Origin: Paraburkholderia sp. BL9I2N2
Lineage (GTDB): Bacteria > Pseudomonadota > Gammaproteobacteria > Burkholderiales > Burkholderiaceae
DNA length: 64,000 bases
Direction: 5' to 3'
Assembly (NCBI RefSeq): GCF_004339745.1
Contig: NZ_SMGP01000001.1
Span: 4,216,001 to 4,280,000 of the forward strand
The notes under the pieces are model-generated. The model was given only the letters and a program-made list of their open reading frames with translations. It made no database searches and had not been told where the DNA came from. Below, piece after piece: positions 33,638-42,048 of the stretch (positions are counted from its first letter, which is position 1; each line of letters opens with the position of its first letter). The position numbers and the translations under genes were made by a program.

Positions 33638-34146
33638 ACCGTCCGCAATACATTCTGCAGCCGGTCAATCCCTACTTCATCTCGTTCAGCCTCGCCGCGG
33701 CGTTCCTGCTGAACCTGATGCCGTGGGGACGCCTCCTCGGCGTGCCGGACTTCGTCGCGCTCGTGCTGCTGTTCTGGAACGTGCACCAGCCGCGCAAAGT
33801 CGGCATGGGCATCGCGTTTTCGCTCGGTTTGCTGATGGACGTGCATAACGCCAGCCTGCTCGGAGAACACGCGCTGGCGTACACATTGTTGTCGTACGGC
33901 GCGATCACGATCCACCGCCGCGTGCTGTGGATGTCGCTCGGCGTGCAGACCTTCGCGGTCATGCCGCTGCTAGTCGTCGCGCAACTGGTGCCGTTCGTGA
34001 TCCGTCTGTTGACGGGCGCGGCGTTTCCGGGTTGGGGTTATCTGATCGACGGCTTCGTCGAAGCCGCGCTGTGGCCGGTCACCAGCGTGCTGCTGCTGAT
34101 GCCGCAGCGCCGCCCGGCCGATCCGGACGATACCCGGCCAATTTGA
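33634..34146 (+). CDS. mreD: Rod shape-determining protein MreD
   Basis: 170 residues with five to six hydrophobic segments, the usual size. Polytopic inner-membrane component of the rod complex. Typical family features are NPYFISFSLAAAFLLNLMPWG at the start, FSLGLLMDVHNASLLGEHAL and the short polar C-terminus. Translationally coupled to mreC. Confidence 0.93.
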   Translation: MNRPQYILQPVNPYFISFSLAAAFLLNLMPWGRLLGVPDFVALVLLFWNVHQPRKVGMGIAFSLGLLMDVHNASLLGEHALAYTLLSYGAITIHRRVLWMSLGVQTFAVMPLLVVAQLVPFVIRLLTGAAFPGWGYLIDGFVEAALWPVTSVLLLMPQRRPADPDDTRPI

Positions 34147-34287
34147 TCCCGCATCGAGCCCGCCGGCTGTTCTGATGGAACCCACTTTGCCGGCCCGCTC
34201 GACGCGCATCGCTGTTCATGCCTTCCGGTTCCGGCCGGAAAAGGCGCACACTCATGATGGCCGTCACCCGGCCTTTTGCAGAATCGC

Positions 34288-36597
34288 ATGACCGAATTCA
34301 AGGACACTCAGCAACAGCTCTCGAAGTTCCGCCTGCGCGTCGCGGCGGCGGGCCTGTTCGTGTTCGTCTGCTTCGGGCTGATCGGCTTCCGCTTCCTGTT
34401 CCTGCAGGTCTGGCACTACAGCAAATACTCGCTGCAAGCCGATGAAAACCGCATCTCCGTCGCGCCGATCGTGCCGAACCGCGGCATCATCACCGATCGT
34501 AACGGCGTCGTGCTGGCCAAGAACTACTCGGCCTACACGCTTGAACTGACGCCCTCGAAACTGAACGACTCGCTCGAAAACGTAATCGACAACCTGGCCA
34601 CGGTCGTCTCGATCGACGCGCGCGACCGCCGCCGCTTCAAGAAACTGCAGGAAGATTCGAAGAACTTCGAGAGCCTGCCGATCCGCACCCGCCTGACCGA
34701 CGACGAAGTCGCGCGTTTCACCGCGCAGCGTTTCCGTTTTCCCGGCGTGGAAGTGCGCGCGCGCCTGTTCCGCCAATATCCGCTCGGCCCGACCGCGGCG
34801 CACGTGATCGGCTACATCGGCCGGATTTCGCAGCGCGACCAGGATCGTATCGACGACGCCAGCGACCAGAACGACAGCGATCCGGACCACTATGATCCGC
34901 GTCTGGACGCGAACAACTACAAGGGCACCGATTACATCGGCAAGATCGGCGTCGAGCAGAGCTATGAGACCGAGTTGCACGGCCAGACCGGTTTCGAGGA
35001 AGTGGAAGTGACCGCCGGCGGCCGTCCGGTGCGCACGTTGTCGCGCACTCAGGCAACGCCTGGGAACAACCTCGTGCTGTCATTGGATATCGGGCTGCAG
35101 CAGGTCGCCGAGCAGGCATTCGCGGGCCGTCGCGGCGCGCTGGTTGCAATCGAACCATCCACGGGCGACGTGCTCGCGTTCGTGTCCGCGCCGAGCTTCG
35201 ATCCGAATTCGTTCGTCGACGGCATCGACCAGCAGACCTGGGACGATCTCAACAACTCGCCCGATCACCCGCTGCTCAACCGGCCGCTGCACGGCACCTA
35301 TCCGCCGGGCTCGACCTACAAACCGTTCATGGCGCTCGCCGCGCTCACGCTGCATAAGCGCACGCCGGGCTGGGGCTTTCAGGATCCGGGTTCGTACACC
35401 TTCGGCGGCCACACGTTCCGCAACGACGTGCGTTCGGGCCAGGGCTGGGTCGACATGAACCGCGCGATCGTGGTGTCGAACGACACGTATTTCTACATGC
35501 TCGCGCACGACCTCGGCGTCAACAATATCGCCAACTTCATGAAGCCGTGGGGCTTCGGCCAGATCACCGGCATCGACATTTCGGGCGAGGCGCGCGGCAT
35601 CCTGCCTTCCACGGAATGGAAGCGCAAGGCGTACCGAAAACCCGAACAGCAGCGCTGGTATGAAGGCGAAACGATCAGTCTGGGCATCGGCCAGGGCTAC
35701 AACTCGTTCACCATTCTCCAGCTCGCTCACGCTACGGCCACGCTCGCGAACAACGGCGTCGTGATGAAGCCGCACCTCGTGCGCGACATCGAAAATCCGA
35801 TTACGAAAGACACGCGCCCGGTCGTGCGCGACCCAAGCGACAAGATCGCTGTGAAGCAATCGGACATCGACATCATCAAGCGCGCGATGGAAGGCGTCGT
35901 GACCAACGGCACGGCGTCGAAGCTGTTCATCGGCGCGCAATACCAGGCCGCCGGCAAGACGGGGACGGCGCAGGTCTACTCGCTGCAAGGCGCGAACTAC
36001 AAGGGCCACGCCATCGCTGAGCATTTGCGCGACCACGCGCTCTTCATCGCGTTCGCACCGGCCGAGCAACCGAAAATCGCGCTCGCGCTGATCGTCGAAA
36101 ACGGCGGCTGGGGTGCGGAATCGGCGGGCCCGATCGCGCGCAAGGTGCTCGATTACTATCTCGTCGGCAAGAACAAGCCGGGCGCTCAGGCGGCGGCCAT
36201 CGAGGCAGCGGCGTCGGCGACCGAGGATGCGTCCGCGCCCGAAGTCGGCGGCGCACCGTTGCCGCCGCAAGACGGAGTTCAGCCGGTCAAGGTCGCGGCG
36301 GGCTTCACGGCCCTGCCGATTCCCGGCGCGGCTTCGGCGGCAGCAGCGGCCTCCGCTGCGGCGGCCGCGAAAGCCGCATCCGCGGCAGCGCTTGCCTCCG
36401 CGCCGGCTGCTGCGTCGGCGCCGGTGGCCGCATCGACGTCCACCGCCGCAAAGAATCCAGCGTCGCGTAAATCCGGCGTCCCGCACAAACCCCGTCCGGC
36501 CAGCGCGCCGGCGCCGACTGCCGCCGCTCCGTCGCGCGATGACGGCATTCAGGCCACGTCGCCACGCCAGCCGGTTTCCGGCGGCATCGACGAGTAA
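34288..36597 (+). CDS. mrdA: Penicillin-binding protein 2 with long Ala-rich tail
   Basis: 769 residues. Class B transpeptidase that cross-links peptidoglycan during elongation, paired with RodA. One N-terminal membrane segment (about 18-40), a pedestal domain, then the transpeptidase motifs: Ser342-xx-Lys345 in PPGSTYKPF, SND in VVSNDTYFY and KTG at 557-559 in AAGKTGTAQ. The ATG at 34288 is used because the TTG four codons earlier has no better support. After about residue 635, where Escherichia coli PBP2 ends, there are about 130 extra residues rich in Ala, Ser and Pro, probably disordered in the periplasm. Confidence 0.96.
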   Translation: MTEFKDTQQQLSKFRLRVAAAGLFVFVCFGLIGFRFLFLQVWHYSKYSLQADENRISVAPIVPNRGIITDRNGVVLAKNYSAYTLELTPSKLNDSLENVIDNLATVVSIDARDRRRFKKLQEDSKNFESLPIRTRLTDDEVARFTAQRFRFPGVEVRARLFRQYPLGPTAAHVIGYIGRISQRDQDRIDDASDQNDSDPDHYDPRLDANNYKGTDYIGKIGVEQSYETELHGQTGFEEVEVTAGGRPVRTLSRTQATPGNNLVLSLDIGLQQVAEQAFAGRRGALVAIEPSTGDVLAFVSAPSFDPNSFVDGIDQQTWDDLNNSPDHPLLNRPLHGTYPPGSTYKPFMALAALTLHKRTPGWGFQDPGSYTFGGHTFRNDVRSGQGWVDMNRAIVVSNDTYFYMLAHDLGVNNIANFMKPWGFGQITGIDISGEARGILPSTEWKRKAYRKPEQQRWYEGETISLGIGQGYNSFTILQLAHATATLANNGVVMKPHLVRDIENPITKDTRPVVRDPSDKIAVKQSDIDIIKRAMEGVVTNGTASKLFIGAQYQAAGKTGTAQVYSLQGANYKGHAIAEHLRDHALFIAFAPAEQPKIALALIVENGGWGAESAGPIARKVLDYYLVGKNKPGAQAAAIEAAASATEDASAPEVGGAPLPPQDGVQPVKVAAGFTALPIPGAASAAAAASAAAAAKAASAAALASAPAAASAPVAASTSTAAKNPASRKSGVPHKPRPASAPAPTAAAPSRDDGIQATSPRQPVSGGIDE

Positions 36598-36607
36598 GGA
36601 GAAAGGC

Positions 36608-37756
36608 ATGCAATTCGACAAGCGCGCCTGGCTCGACCGCATCAAGCGGATGTTCGCGGGCTTCGACCGTCCGCTCGCACTTATCGTGTTCCTGCTGTTG
36701 TGCGTCGGCATCGTCACGCTGTACAGCGCGAGTCTCGATGTTCCCGGCCGCGTGGAAGACCAGTTGCGCAACATCATGCTGACGTTCGTGCTGATGTGGG
36801 CGCTCGCCAATGTGCCACCCACCACGCTGATGCGCTTCGCGGTTCCACTCTATACATTCGGGATCGCGCTGCTGGTCGCGGTGGCGCTATTCGGCCTCAC
36901 GCGCAAGGGCGCGAAGCGTTGGATCAATGTCGGCGTGGTGATCCAGCCGTCGGAAATCCTGAAGATCGCCACTCCGCTGATGCTCGCGTGGTACTACCAG
37001 CGGCGCGAAGGCGTGATGCGCTGGTACGACTTCCTGGTCGGTCTGTTGATCCTCGCCGTGCCGGTCGGCCTGATCGCCAAGCAGCCCGACCTCGGTACCG
37101 CCGTGCTGGTGTTCGCGGCCGGCCTCTTCGTGATTTACTTCGCGGGCCTGAGTTTCAAGTTGATCGTGCCGGTGCTGATTGCAGGCGTGATCGCGGTCGC
37201 TTCGATCGCGGCGTTTCAGGACAAGATCTGTCAGCCGCAAGTGCAATGGCCGTTGATGCACGACTACCAGAAGCACCGCATCTGCACGCTGCTCGATCCG
37301 ACCTCCGATCCGCTCGGAAAAGGCTTCCACACGATTCAGGCGGTCATCGCGATCGGCTCCGGTGGTCCGCTTGGCAAAGGCTGGCTGAAGGGCACGCAGG
37401 CGCATCTGGAGTTCATCCCCGAGAAGCACACCGACTTCATTTTCGCGGTGTTCTCCGAAGAGTTCGGGCTGGCGGGCGGCATCGTATTGCTCACGCTATA
37501 CATGCTGCTGATCGCGCGCGGGCTGTATATCGCGGCGAATGGCGCGACGCTGTTTGGACGCTTGCTGGCCGGCTCGTTGACGATGGCGTTCTTCACCTAC
37601 GCGTTCGTGAATATCGGCATGGTGAGCGGCATCTTGCCGGTGGTCGGCGTACCGTTGCCGTTCATGAGTTACGGCGGTACTGCACTGACGACGTTGGGGG
37701 TGGCCATCGGCCTGATCATGAGCGTCGCGCGGCAGAAACGGTTGATGCAGAGTTAG
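36608..37756 (+). CDS. rodA: Rod shape-determining protein RodA (SEDS glycosyltransferase)
   Basis: 382 residues with about ten membrane segments. SEDS-family peptidoglycan polymerase working with PBP2. Family motifs: LYSASLDVPGR, RKGAKRWINVG, QPSEILKI, KQPDLGTA (conserved Asp region), GSGGPLGKGWLKGTQ, EKHTDFIFAVFSEEFG and PLPFMSYGGTA near the end. An AGGAGA ribosome binding site precedes the ATG at 36608. It ends the operon at a strong terminator. Confidence 0.97.
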   Translation: MQFDKRAWLDRIKRMFAGFDRPLALIVFLLLCVGIVTLYSASLDVPGRVEDQLRNIMLTFVLMWALANVPPTTLMRFAVPLYTFGIALLVAVALFGLTRKGAKRWINVGVVIQPSEILKIATPLMLAWYYQRREGVMRWYDFLVGLLILAVPVGLIAKQPDLGTAVLVFAAGLFVIYFAGLSFKLIVPVLIAGVIAVASIAAFQDKICQPQVQWPLMHDYQKHRICTLLDPTSDPLGKGFHTIQAVIAIGSGGPLGKGWLKGTQAHLEFIPEKHTDFIFAVFSEEFGLAGGIVLLTLYMLLIARGLYIAANGATLFGRLLAGSLTMAFFTYAFVNIGMVSGILPVVGVPLPFMSYGGTALTTLGVAIGLIMSVARQKRLMQS

Positions 37757-37795
37757 CGCCGCGAAGCCGCGCACGGCACCGACAACACCACAAGC

Positions 37796-37832
37796 AAAAG
37801 GGGCGCTCTTCACACACGGAGCGCCCCTTTTT
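37796..37832. terminator. Bidirectional terminator between rodA and the Sel1 gene
   Basis: 9-bp stem GGGGCGCTC / GAGCGCCCC, extended by AAAA/TTTT on either side, with a 10-nt loop. It serves both convergent transcripts. Confidence 0.92.
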
Positions 37833-37863
37833 GTATTCAGCGGCGTAATCAGCCGCCTCGGGT

Positions 37864-38568
37864 TTACTGCGGCTTCACTTCCTTCTGATCCCGCAACTGC
37901 GCGCTGAGTTGCTGATACTTGAGCCGCGCCGCCGGATCGCCCTGCGCCGCCGCGGCCGCGTAATAAGCGCGCGCCACGTTGAGATTCTTCTCCACGCCGT
38001 CGCCGCCTCGCTCGTAGAACGAACCCGCTACGTACTGCGCGGTCATGTCGCCGCCCTCCGCCGCTTTCTTGTACCAGACGAACGCCTGCTTGTTGTCGCG
38101 CTCGGTGCCGCGTCCATCGAGGAACTGATTGGCCAGCGCCAACTCCGCCTGCACGTGCCCTTGCTGCGCCGCCTTCAGGAACCAGCGGTGCGCCTCGACC
38201 GGATCGCGCCCGACGAACTCGCCATCGTCGTACATCTTGCCGTACACGTACTGCGCATGCGACATGTTGGCGTCGGCGGCCTTACGCAGCCATTTCTTGC
38301 CTTCATCGATATTCGCGGGCGCGCCTTCGCCGTTGAGCAGCATCATCGCGTAGTTGAACTCGGCGAGCCGGCTGCCGCGCTCGGCGGCCTTGCGGAACTC
38401 GGCAAGCGCTGCGCCCAGATTGCCGGCGTTGTAGTCGGCGACCGCGGTTTGCGTCTCCGGGTCGTTCGACTTCGCGACGCGGCTGTCTTGCGCATAGGCC
38501 GCCACATTCGCCATCAATGCCGCTGTGACTGCCAGACGCACCACGACGCACTGCACCATCCCCTTCAT
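37864..38568 (-). CDS. Secreted Sel1-repeat protein
   Basis: 234 residues. Signal peptide of about 26 residues (LAVTAALMANVAAYAQ), then about five Sel1-like repeats of 36 residues with patterns such as AEFNYAMMLLNGEGAP and AQYVYGKMYDDGEF. Sel1 repeats mediate protein-protein contacts; no catalytic part is seen. The start ATG at 38568 has an excellent GGAGGTGAGG site and overlaps the aldolase stop by ATGA, so the two are translationally coupled. Function not known. Confidence 0.87.
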   Translation of the reverse strand: MKGMVQCVVVRLAVTAALMANVAAYAQDSRVAKSNDPETQTAVADYNAGNLGAALAEFRKAAERGSRLAEFNYAMMLLNGEGAPANIDEGKKWLRKAADANMSHAQYVYGKMYDDGEFVGRDPVEAHRWFLKAAQQGHVQAELALANQFLDGRGTERDNKQAFVWYKKAAEGGDMTAQYVAGSFYERGGDGVEKNLNVARAYYAAAAAQGDPAARLKYQQLSAQLRDQKEVKPQ

Positions 38569-39347
38569 GACCTCACCTCCTGCAGCGCCTGGCGAGTCGC
38601 GCGCAACATCCACATGACGTCCGCGGCCAGAGCGATGAAACGAAAACCGGCATCGCGATGCTGCTTGGCACCCGCGACGTCCATGGCAAAAATACCGGCG
38701 GCAATGCCCGCCTTGTCCGCGGCGCTGACGATGCGCGCCATCGCGGCCTGCACGTCGGCGTGCTTCGAATCGCCGAGATGACCGAGGCTCGCGGCGAGGT
38801 CGGCCGGTCCGACGAACAGGCAATCGACGCCCGGCGTCGCCGCGATCTTTTCCACCTCCTGCAAGCCGCGCGCCGACTCGATCTGCACGATGATCGCGAT
38901 CTGCGCGTTGGCCGTCTGCACGTAGTCGCGCCGCATGCCGTACCCCGCGGCTCGCACCGCGCCGGCGACGCCGCGCTCACCATCGAGCGCTCCGGCGGTC
39001 GGATATTGCGTGAGACGCACGGCACGTGCCGCCTCGTCCGCGGATTCGATATTCGGGAACATCAGCGTGCGCGCGCCGGCATCCAGCACGCGCTTGACGA
39101 GCCACGCCTCGCTGGACGGCACGCGCACCACCGGCTCGCTCGGCAGATGCGCGGCAGCGATCGCGCGCAATTGCGAGGCGACGTCGCCGCTATCGTTCGG
39201 CGAGTGCTCCATGTCGATCAGCAGCCAGTCGTAACCGGCGTGCGCGAGCGCTTCGGCGGCGGCGTCGCTGCCGAGCGAGAGCCATAGTCCGAACAGCGGA
39301 TCGGTTTCTTTAAGGCGTAACTTGAGGGGATTGGTGAAGGTGCTCAT
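38565..39347 (-). CDS. HpcH/HpaI family aldolase
   Basis: 260 residues. Class II, metal-dependent pyruvate aldolase family (HpaI, GarL, RhmA). Visible motifs: FGLWLSLGS near the start, LLIDMEHSP (metal and base region), RVLDAGARTLMFPNIESADEA, IIVQIESARGLQEVEKIAA (metal-binding Glu) and CLFVGPADLAASLG (metal-binding Asp). Substrates are 2-keto-3-deoxy acids such as 4-hydroxy-2-oxoheptanedioate or 2-keto-3-deoxyglucarate; the neighbours do not narrow this. It is coupled downstream to a Sel1 gene and overlaps upstream with a possible 44-codon ORF. Confidence 0.9.
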   Translation of the reverse strand: MSTFTNPLKLRLKETDPLFGLWLSLGSDAAAEALAHAGYDWLLIDMEHSPNDSGDVASQLRAIAAAHLPSEPVVRVPSSEAWLVKRVLDAGARTLMFPNIESADEAARAVRLTQYPTAGALDGERGVAGAVRAAGYGMRRDYVQTANAQIAIIVQIESARGLQEVEKIAATPGVDCLFVGPADLAASLGHLGDSKHADVQAAMARIVSAADKAGIAAGIFAMDVAGAKQHRDAGFRFIALAADVMWMLRATRQALQEVRS

Positions 39348-39478
39348 CGCCGCGCTCCGTGACGATGAAGCGGCGCTTGGCCTGAACTGCGGGTAAGCAT
39401 GCTGGCCTCGTGGGCCAGATGAGCGCGCGGGCCGTGGCGGCCCGGCTGCTTGCTGCGACGCAATGCGGTGACCGGCAT
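39344..39478 (-). CDS. Possible 44-codon ORF overlapping the aldolase start
   Basis: Reads MPVTALRRSKQPGRHG... and ends HRHGARR, 44 residues, very basic (Arg, His). Its TGA overlaps the aldolase ATG (ATGA), and a GGAGCGAG ribosome-binding-like segment lies about 4 nt upstream of its own ATG. This arrangement would couple its translation to the aldolase and Sel1 genes. No family is recognised. It could equally be a chance ORF in leader RNA. Confidence 0.3.
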   Translation of the reverse strand: MPVTALRRSKQPGRHGPRAHLAHEASMLTRSSGQAPLHRHGARR

Positions 39479-39515
39479 GTCTCGCTCCGTGTGGTTGTCG
39501 GAGCGATCATACCGT

Positions 39516-39547
39516 GACAATAACGCGGGGGTTGGCGTTCCCCCGCG
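39516..39547 (-). terminator. Probable terminator after queD
   Basis: 8-bp stem CGCGGGGG / CCCCCGCG (39524-39547, 8-nt loop) followed on the minus strand by TTATTGT, 35 nt past the queD stop. Confidence 0.55.
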
Positions 39548-39581
39548 GAGTCTTCCTTCGGGGGACGAGGCGGCGCCGGAT

Positions 39582-40028
39582 TTAGTCGCGGACCACGTCG
39601 GCCCAACAATTCGGCGTCTCGTACAGGCGCAGCTTGTGCAGACGCAGATTTACGCCGTAGTGCGCGTCGTAGACATTCGCGAGAATGTCGAACGCGACAG
39701 CGGCAAGATTTTCGACGGTAGGAATGCGATCGAGCACGACTGTCTTGTGGCCGGCCATCGTTTCCAGGAAACCGCGCACCTGCGTGTCGCCTTCATAGAC
39801 GAGAAACGCATGGTCCCACTTGTCGACGAGATGCTCGACGGCGAGCGACTTCACATCGGCGAAGTCCATCACCATGCCGCGATCGGGCGCGCCTTCGGTG
39901 TCGACCAGATCGCCTTGCAGCGTGATTTCGAGCACATAGCGATGACCGTGCAGATTACGGCACTGGCTGCGGTGATCAGGAATGCGGTGACCCGCGTCGA
40001 ATTCGAGTTTTCGTGTAATCGTCAGCAC
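39582..40028 (-). CDS. queD: 6-carboxytetrahydropterin synthase QueD
   Basis: 148 residues, GTG start. Converts dihydroneopterin triphosphate to 6-carboxy-5,6,7,8-tetrahydropterin in queuosine synthesis. Zinc ligands His14, His27 and His29 (DAGHRI, LHGHRY) and the catalytic Cys23 are present, with VMDFADVK and the KWDHAFL segment following. Last gene of queC-queE-queD on the reverse strand, 6 bp after queE. Confidence 0.94.
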   Translation of the reverse strand: MLTITRKLEFDAGHRIPDHRSQCRNLHGHRYVLEITLQGDLVDTEGAPDRGMVMDFADVKSLAVEHLVDKWDHAFLVYEGDTQVRGFLETMAGHKTVVLDRIPTVENLAAVAFDILANVYDAHYGVNLRLHKLRLYETPNCWADVVRD

Positions 40029-40034
40029 GGCAAA

Positions 40035-40667
40035 TCAGGGAATGTTCAGATACTTGTGGGTCTGCATCGACAGGCGCCATTGCGGATGGCGTTTGCACCA
40101 GTCGATCGCGAGCTTGGTGTTGATGTCGCGCGACGGACCGTCCATGGGCTGGACGAGGAAATACTCGAAGTCGAGCTTCGCATACTCGGACAAACGCTGG
40201 TTGTCCTGCGGAATCACGACCTTCAATTCGTTGCCCTTGGTCACGACGAGCGGCGCGTCGGCCTTCGGGCTCACGCAGATCCAGTCGATCGTCTCGAGCA
40301 CCGGCAGCGAGCCGTTGGTTTCGATGGCGATTTCGAAGCCGGCGGCATGCAGCGCGTCGACCAACGGCGGGTCGATCTGCAGCATCGGCTCGCCGCCCGT
40401 GCACACCACGAAACGCTCGCCCTCGCCTGCCGGCCATTGCGACGCGATCATCTGCACCAGATCGTCAGCCGTGCGGTACTTGCCGCCGTTCTCGCCGTCG
40501 GTGCCGACGAAATCGGTATCGCAGAAGCGGCACACCGCCTCGGCACGATCTTCTTCGCGGCCCGACCACAGATTGCAGCCGGCGAACCGGCAGAAGACAG
40601 CCGGACGCCCGGCATTCGCGCCCTCGCCCTGCAACGTGTAGAAGATTTCCTTGACCGCGTAAGTCAT
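40035..40667 (-). CDS. queE: 7-carboxy-7-deazaguanine synthase QueE
   Basis: 210 residues. Radical-SAM enzyme that contracts carboxytetrahydropterin to 7-carboxy-7-deazaguanine. The iron-sulfur cluster cysteines are Cys31, Cys46 and Cys49, an unusual CX14CX2C spacing instead of CX3CX2C. The same variant is known from the crystallised Burkholderia multivorans enzyme. GGEPMLQ and ETNGSLP are further radical-SAM features. It lies between queC and queD. Confidence 0.95.
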   Translation of the reverse strand: MTYAVKEIFYTLQGEGANAGRPAVFCRFAGCNLWSGREEDRAEAVCRFCDTDFVGTDGENGGKYRTADDLVQMIASQWPAGEGERFVVCTGGEPMLQIDPPLVDALHAAGFEIAIETNGSLPVLETIDWICVSPKADAPLVVTKGNELKVVIPQDNQRLSEYAKLDFEYFLVQPMDGPSRDINTKLAIDWCKRHPQWRLSMQTHKYLNIP

Positions 40668-40730
40668 GCTGCTTTCTGCCCTGTGTTCCTGAAAATTATT
40701 GCCTGAGTTGCGCTGCTGCGCCGAGCGTCA

Positions 40731-41465
40731 TCAGACCGGCGCCTCGGTGACCTTCTCACCCGAGAGATACGCTTCGTAGCCGCGCTTGCGCAAGCGGCAC
40801 GCCGGGCACTCGCCACAACCGAAGCCCCATGCATGCAATTCGGCGCGTTCGCCGACATAGCAAGTATGCGTCTCGACACGCACCAGCTCGACCAGTTCGT
40901 CGCCGCCGAGCTCGTGCGCAAGGCGCCACGTATCGGCTTTATCGAGCCACATCAACGGTGTCTCGAGCAGGATGCGCGTGTCCATGCCGAGGTTCAGCGC
41001 GACCTGCAACGCCTTCATCGTGTCGTCGCGGCAATCGGGATAGCCCGAGAAATCCGTCTCGCACATGCCGCCGACCAGCACCTGCAAACCACGCCGATAT
41101 GCAATCGCCGCCGCGATGGTCATGAACATCAGATTGCGGCCCGGCACGAACGTATTCGGCAAACCGTTGGCCGTGGCTTCGATCTCGATCTCGCGCGTCA
41201 TGGCGGTATCGCTGATCGCGCCGAGCACCGACAGATCGATCATATGGTCGTCGCCGAGGCGGTCGGCCCACGCGGGAAATGCGCGCGCGACGGCGTTGCG
41301 AAACCCCTCGCGGCATTCCAGTTCGACGCGGTGCCGCTGACCGTAATCGAAGCCCAGCGTCTCAACCGTTTCATAACGTTCGAGCGCCCAGGCGAGGCAC
41401 GTGGCGGAATCCTGGCCGCCGGAAAACAGCACCAGAGCGCTACGTTTAGCGTCGTTGCGGATCAC
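40731..41465 (-). CDS. queC: 7-cyano-7-deazaguanine synthase QueC
   Basis: 244 residues. ATP-dependent conversion of carboxydeazaguanine to preQ0. PP-loop LFSGGQDSATC near residue 15, DYGQRH, VPGRNLMFMTIAAA, and a C-terminal zinc site in CGECPACRLRKRGY together with the preceding HTCYVG cysteine. GTG at 41465 is taken as start, 8 nt behind GGAG; the 28 upstream codons in frame are not family-like. First gene of the que operon. Confidence 0.94.
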   Translation of the reverse strand: MIRNDAKRSALVLFSGGQDSATCLAWALERYETVETLGFDYGQRHRVELECREGFRNAVARAFPAWADRLGDDHMIDLSVLGAISDTAMTREIEIEATANGLPNTFVPGRNLMFMTIAAAIAYRRGLQVLVGGMCETDFSGYPDCRDDTMKALQVALNLGMDTRILLETPLMWLDKADTWRLAHELGGDELVELVRVETHTCYVGERAELHAWGFGCGECPACRLRKRGYEAYLSGEKVTEAPV

Positions 41466-41854
41466 CGTGAAACTCCGTGAATGAAGAGTGCCACGTCGCG
41501 CTGCGCGAGGTGCGCCATGCAAGCAACGCGGCGCGACGCGTGCCGGCACTGCTGCCGGCCCAAAGCAGTATAGGCCGCGCCTTCCGCATGCAGAGTCGCT
41601 GGGCGCTTATACCGTTAATCGTCGGGCGAAGGGTTCAGTGCTGGTGGCGGCGTTGCCACGCGGCACTCAGGCGACGCACTCACGTGCAAGTCCTTGAACT
41701 GGCGCGATTTTATCACGCGACGCCGAATGCCGCCGAGCGCGACCTGCCGCGTGGCGCGCGAAAACCGAAGCAACGGATGCCCGTCACGCCCGTCACAATA
41801 GGGGCACAAAAAGGAAAAGCCCCAGGAATCTTGCGATTTCCTGGGGCTGAATCC
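41466..41854. other. Intergenic region between queC and tRNA-Phe
   Basis: About 390 bp. A minus-strand TATACT (41567-41572) about 100 nt upstream of queC is a candidate -10. I looked for a preQ1 riboswitch and saw no matching loop or A-rich tail. The tRNA terminator occupies the right end. Confidence 0.45.
41807..41848 (-). terminator. Rho-independent terminator after tRNA-Phe
   Basis: 11-bp stem AGCCCCAGGAA / TTCCTGGGGCT followed on the minus strand by TTTTCCTTTTT, 6 nt after the tRNA 3' end. Confidence 0.92.
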
Positions 41855-41930
41855 TGGTGGCCTGGGACGGAATCGAACCATCGACACGCGGATTTTCAAT
41901 CCGCTGCTCTACCAACTGAGCTACCGGGCC
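41855..41930 (-). tRNA. tRNA-Phe (GAA)
   Basis: 76 nt including an encoded CCA. The minus strand reads GGCCCGG at the acceptor 5' side, a D-arm AGCTCAGTTGGTAGAGC, an anticodon loop TTGAAAA with anticodon GAA, and a T-arm containing GGTTCGATTCC. All four stems pair. A strong terminator follows it. Confidence 0.97.
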
Positions 41931-42048
41931 AACGAAGAACGAAATAATATCAAAGGGTCAGCAGCAGGGCAAGCCCCTCGTCGAAAAAATCTGCGGAAGT
42001 GACAACCGCGTGCGGAACGCCGGCTTCACTTCTGCTTGGTACTCACCT

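Noticed and set aside
35080..36825. 581-codon open frame on the minus strand across mrdA
   Set aside because: Antisense shadow; composition dominated by Arg and no recognisable motif.
41466..41700. preQ1 riboswitch upstream of queC
   Set aside because: No hairpin with the conserved A-rich tail and CTA segment was seen.
41855..41930. tRNA-Phe as an integration site
   Set aside because: No duplicated tRNA 3' end, integrase or foreign-looking base use nearby in the window.
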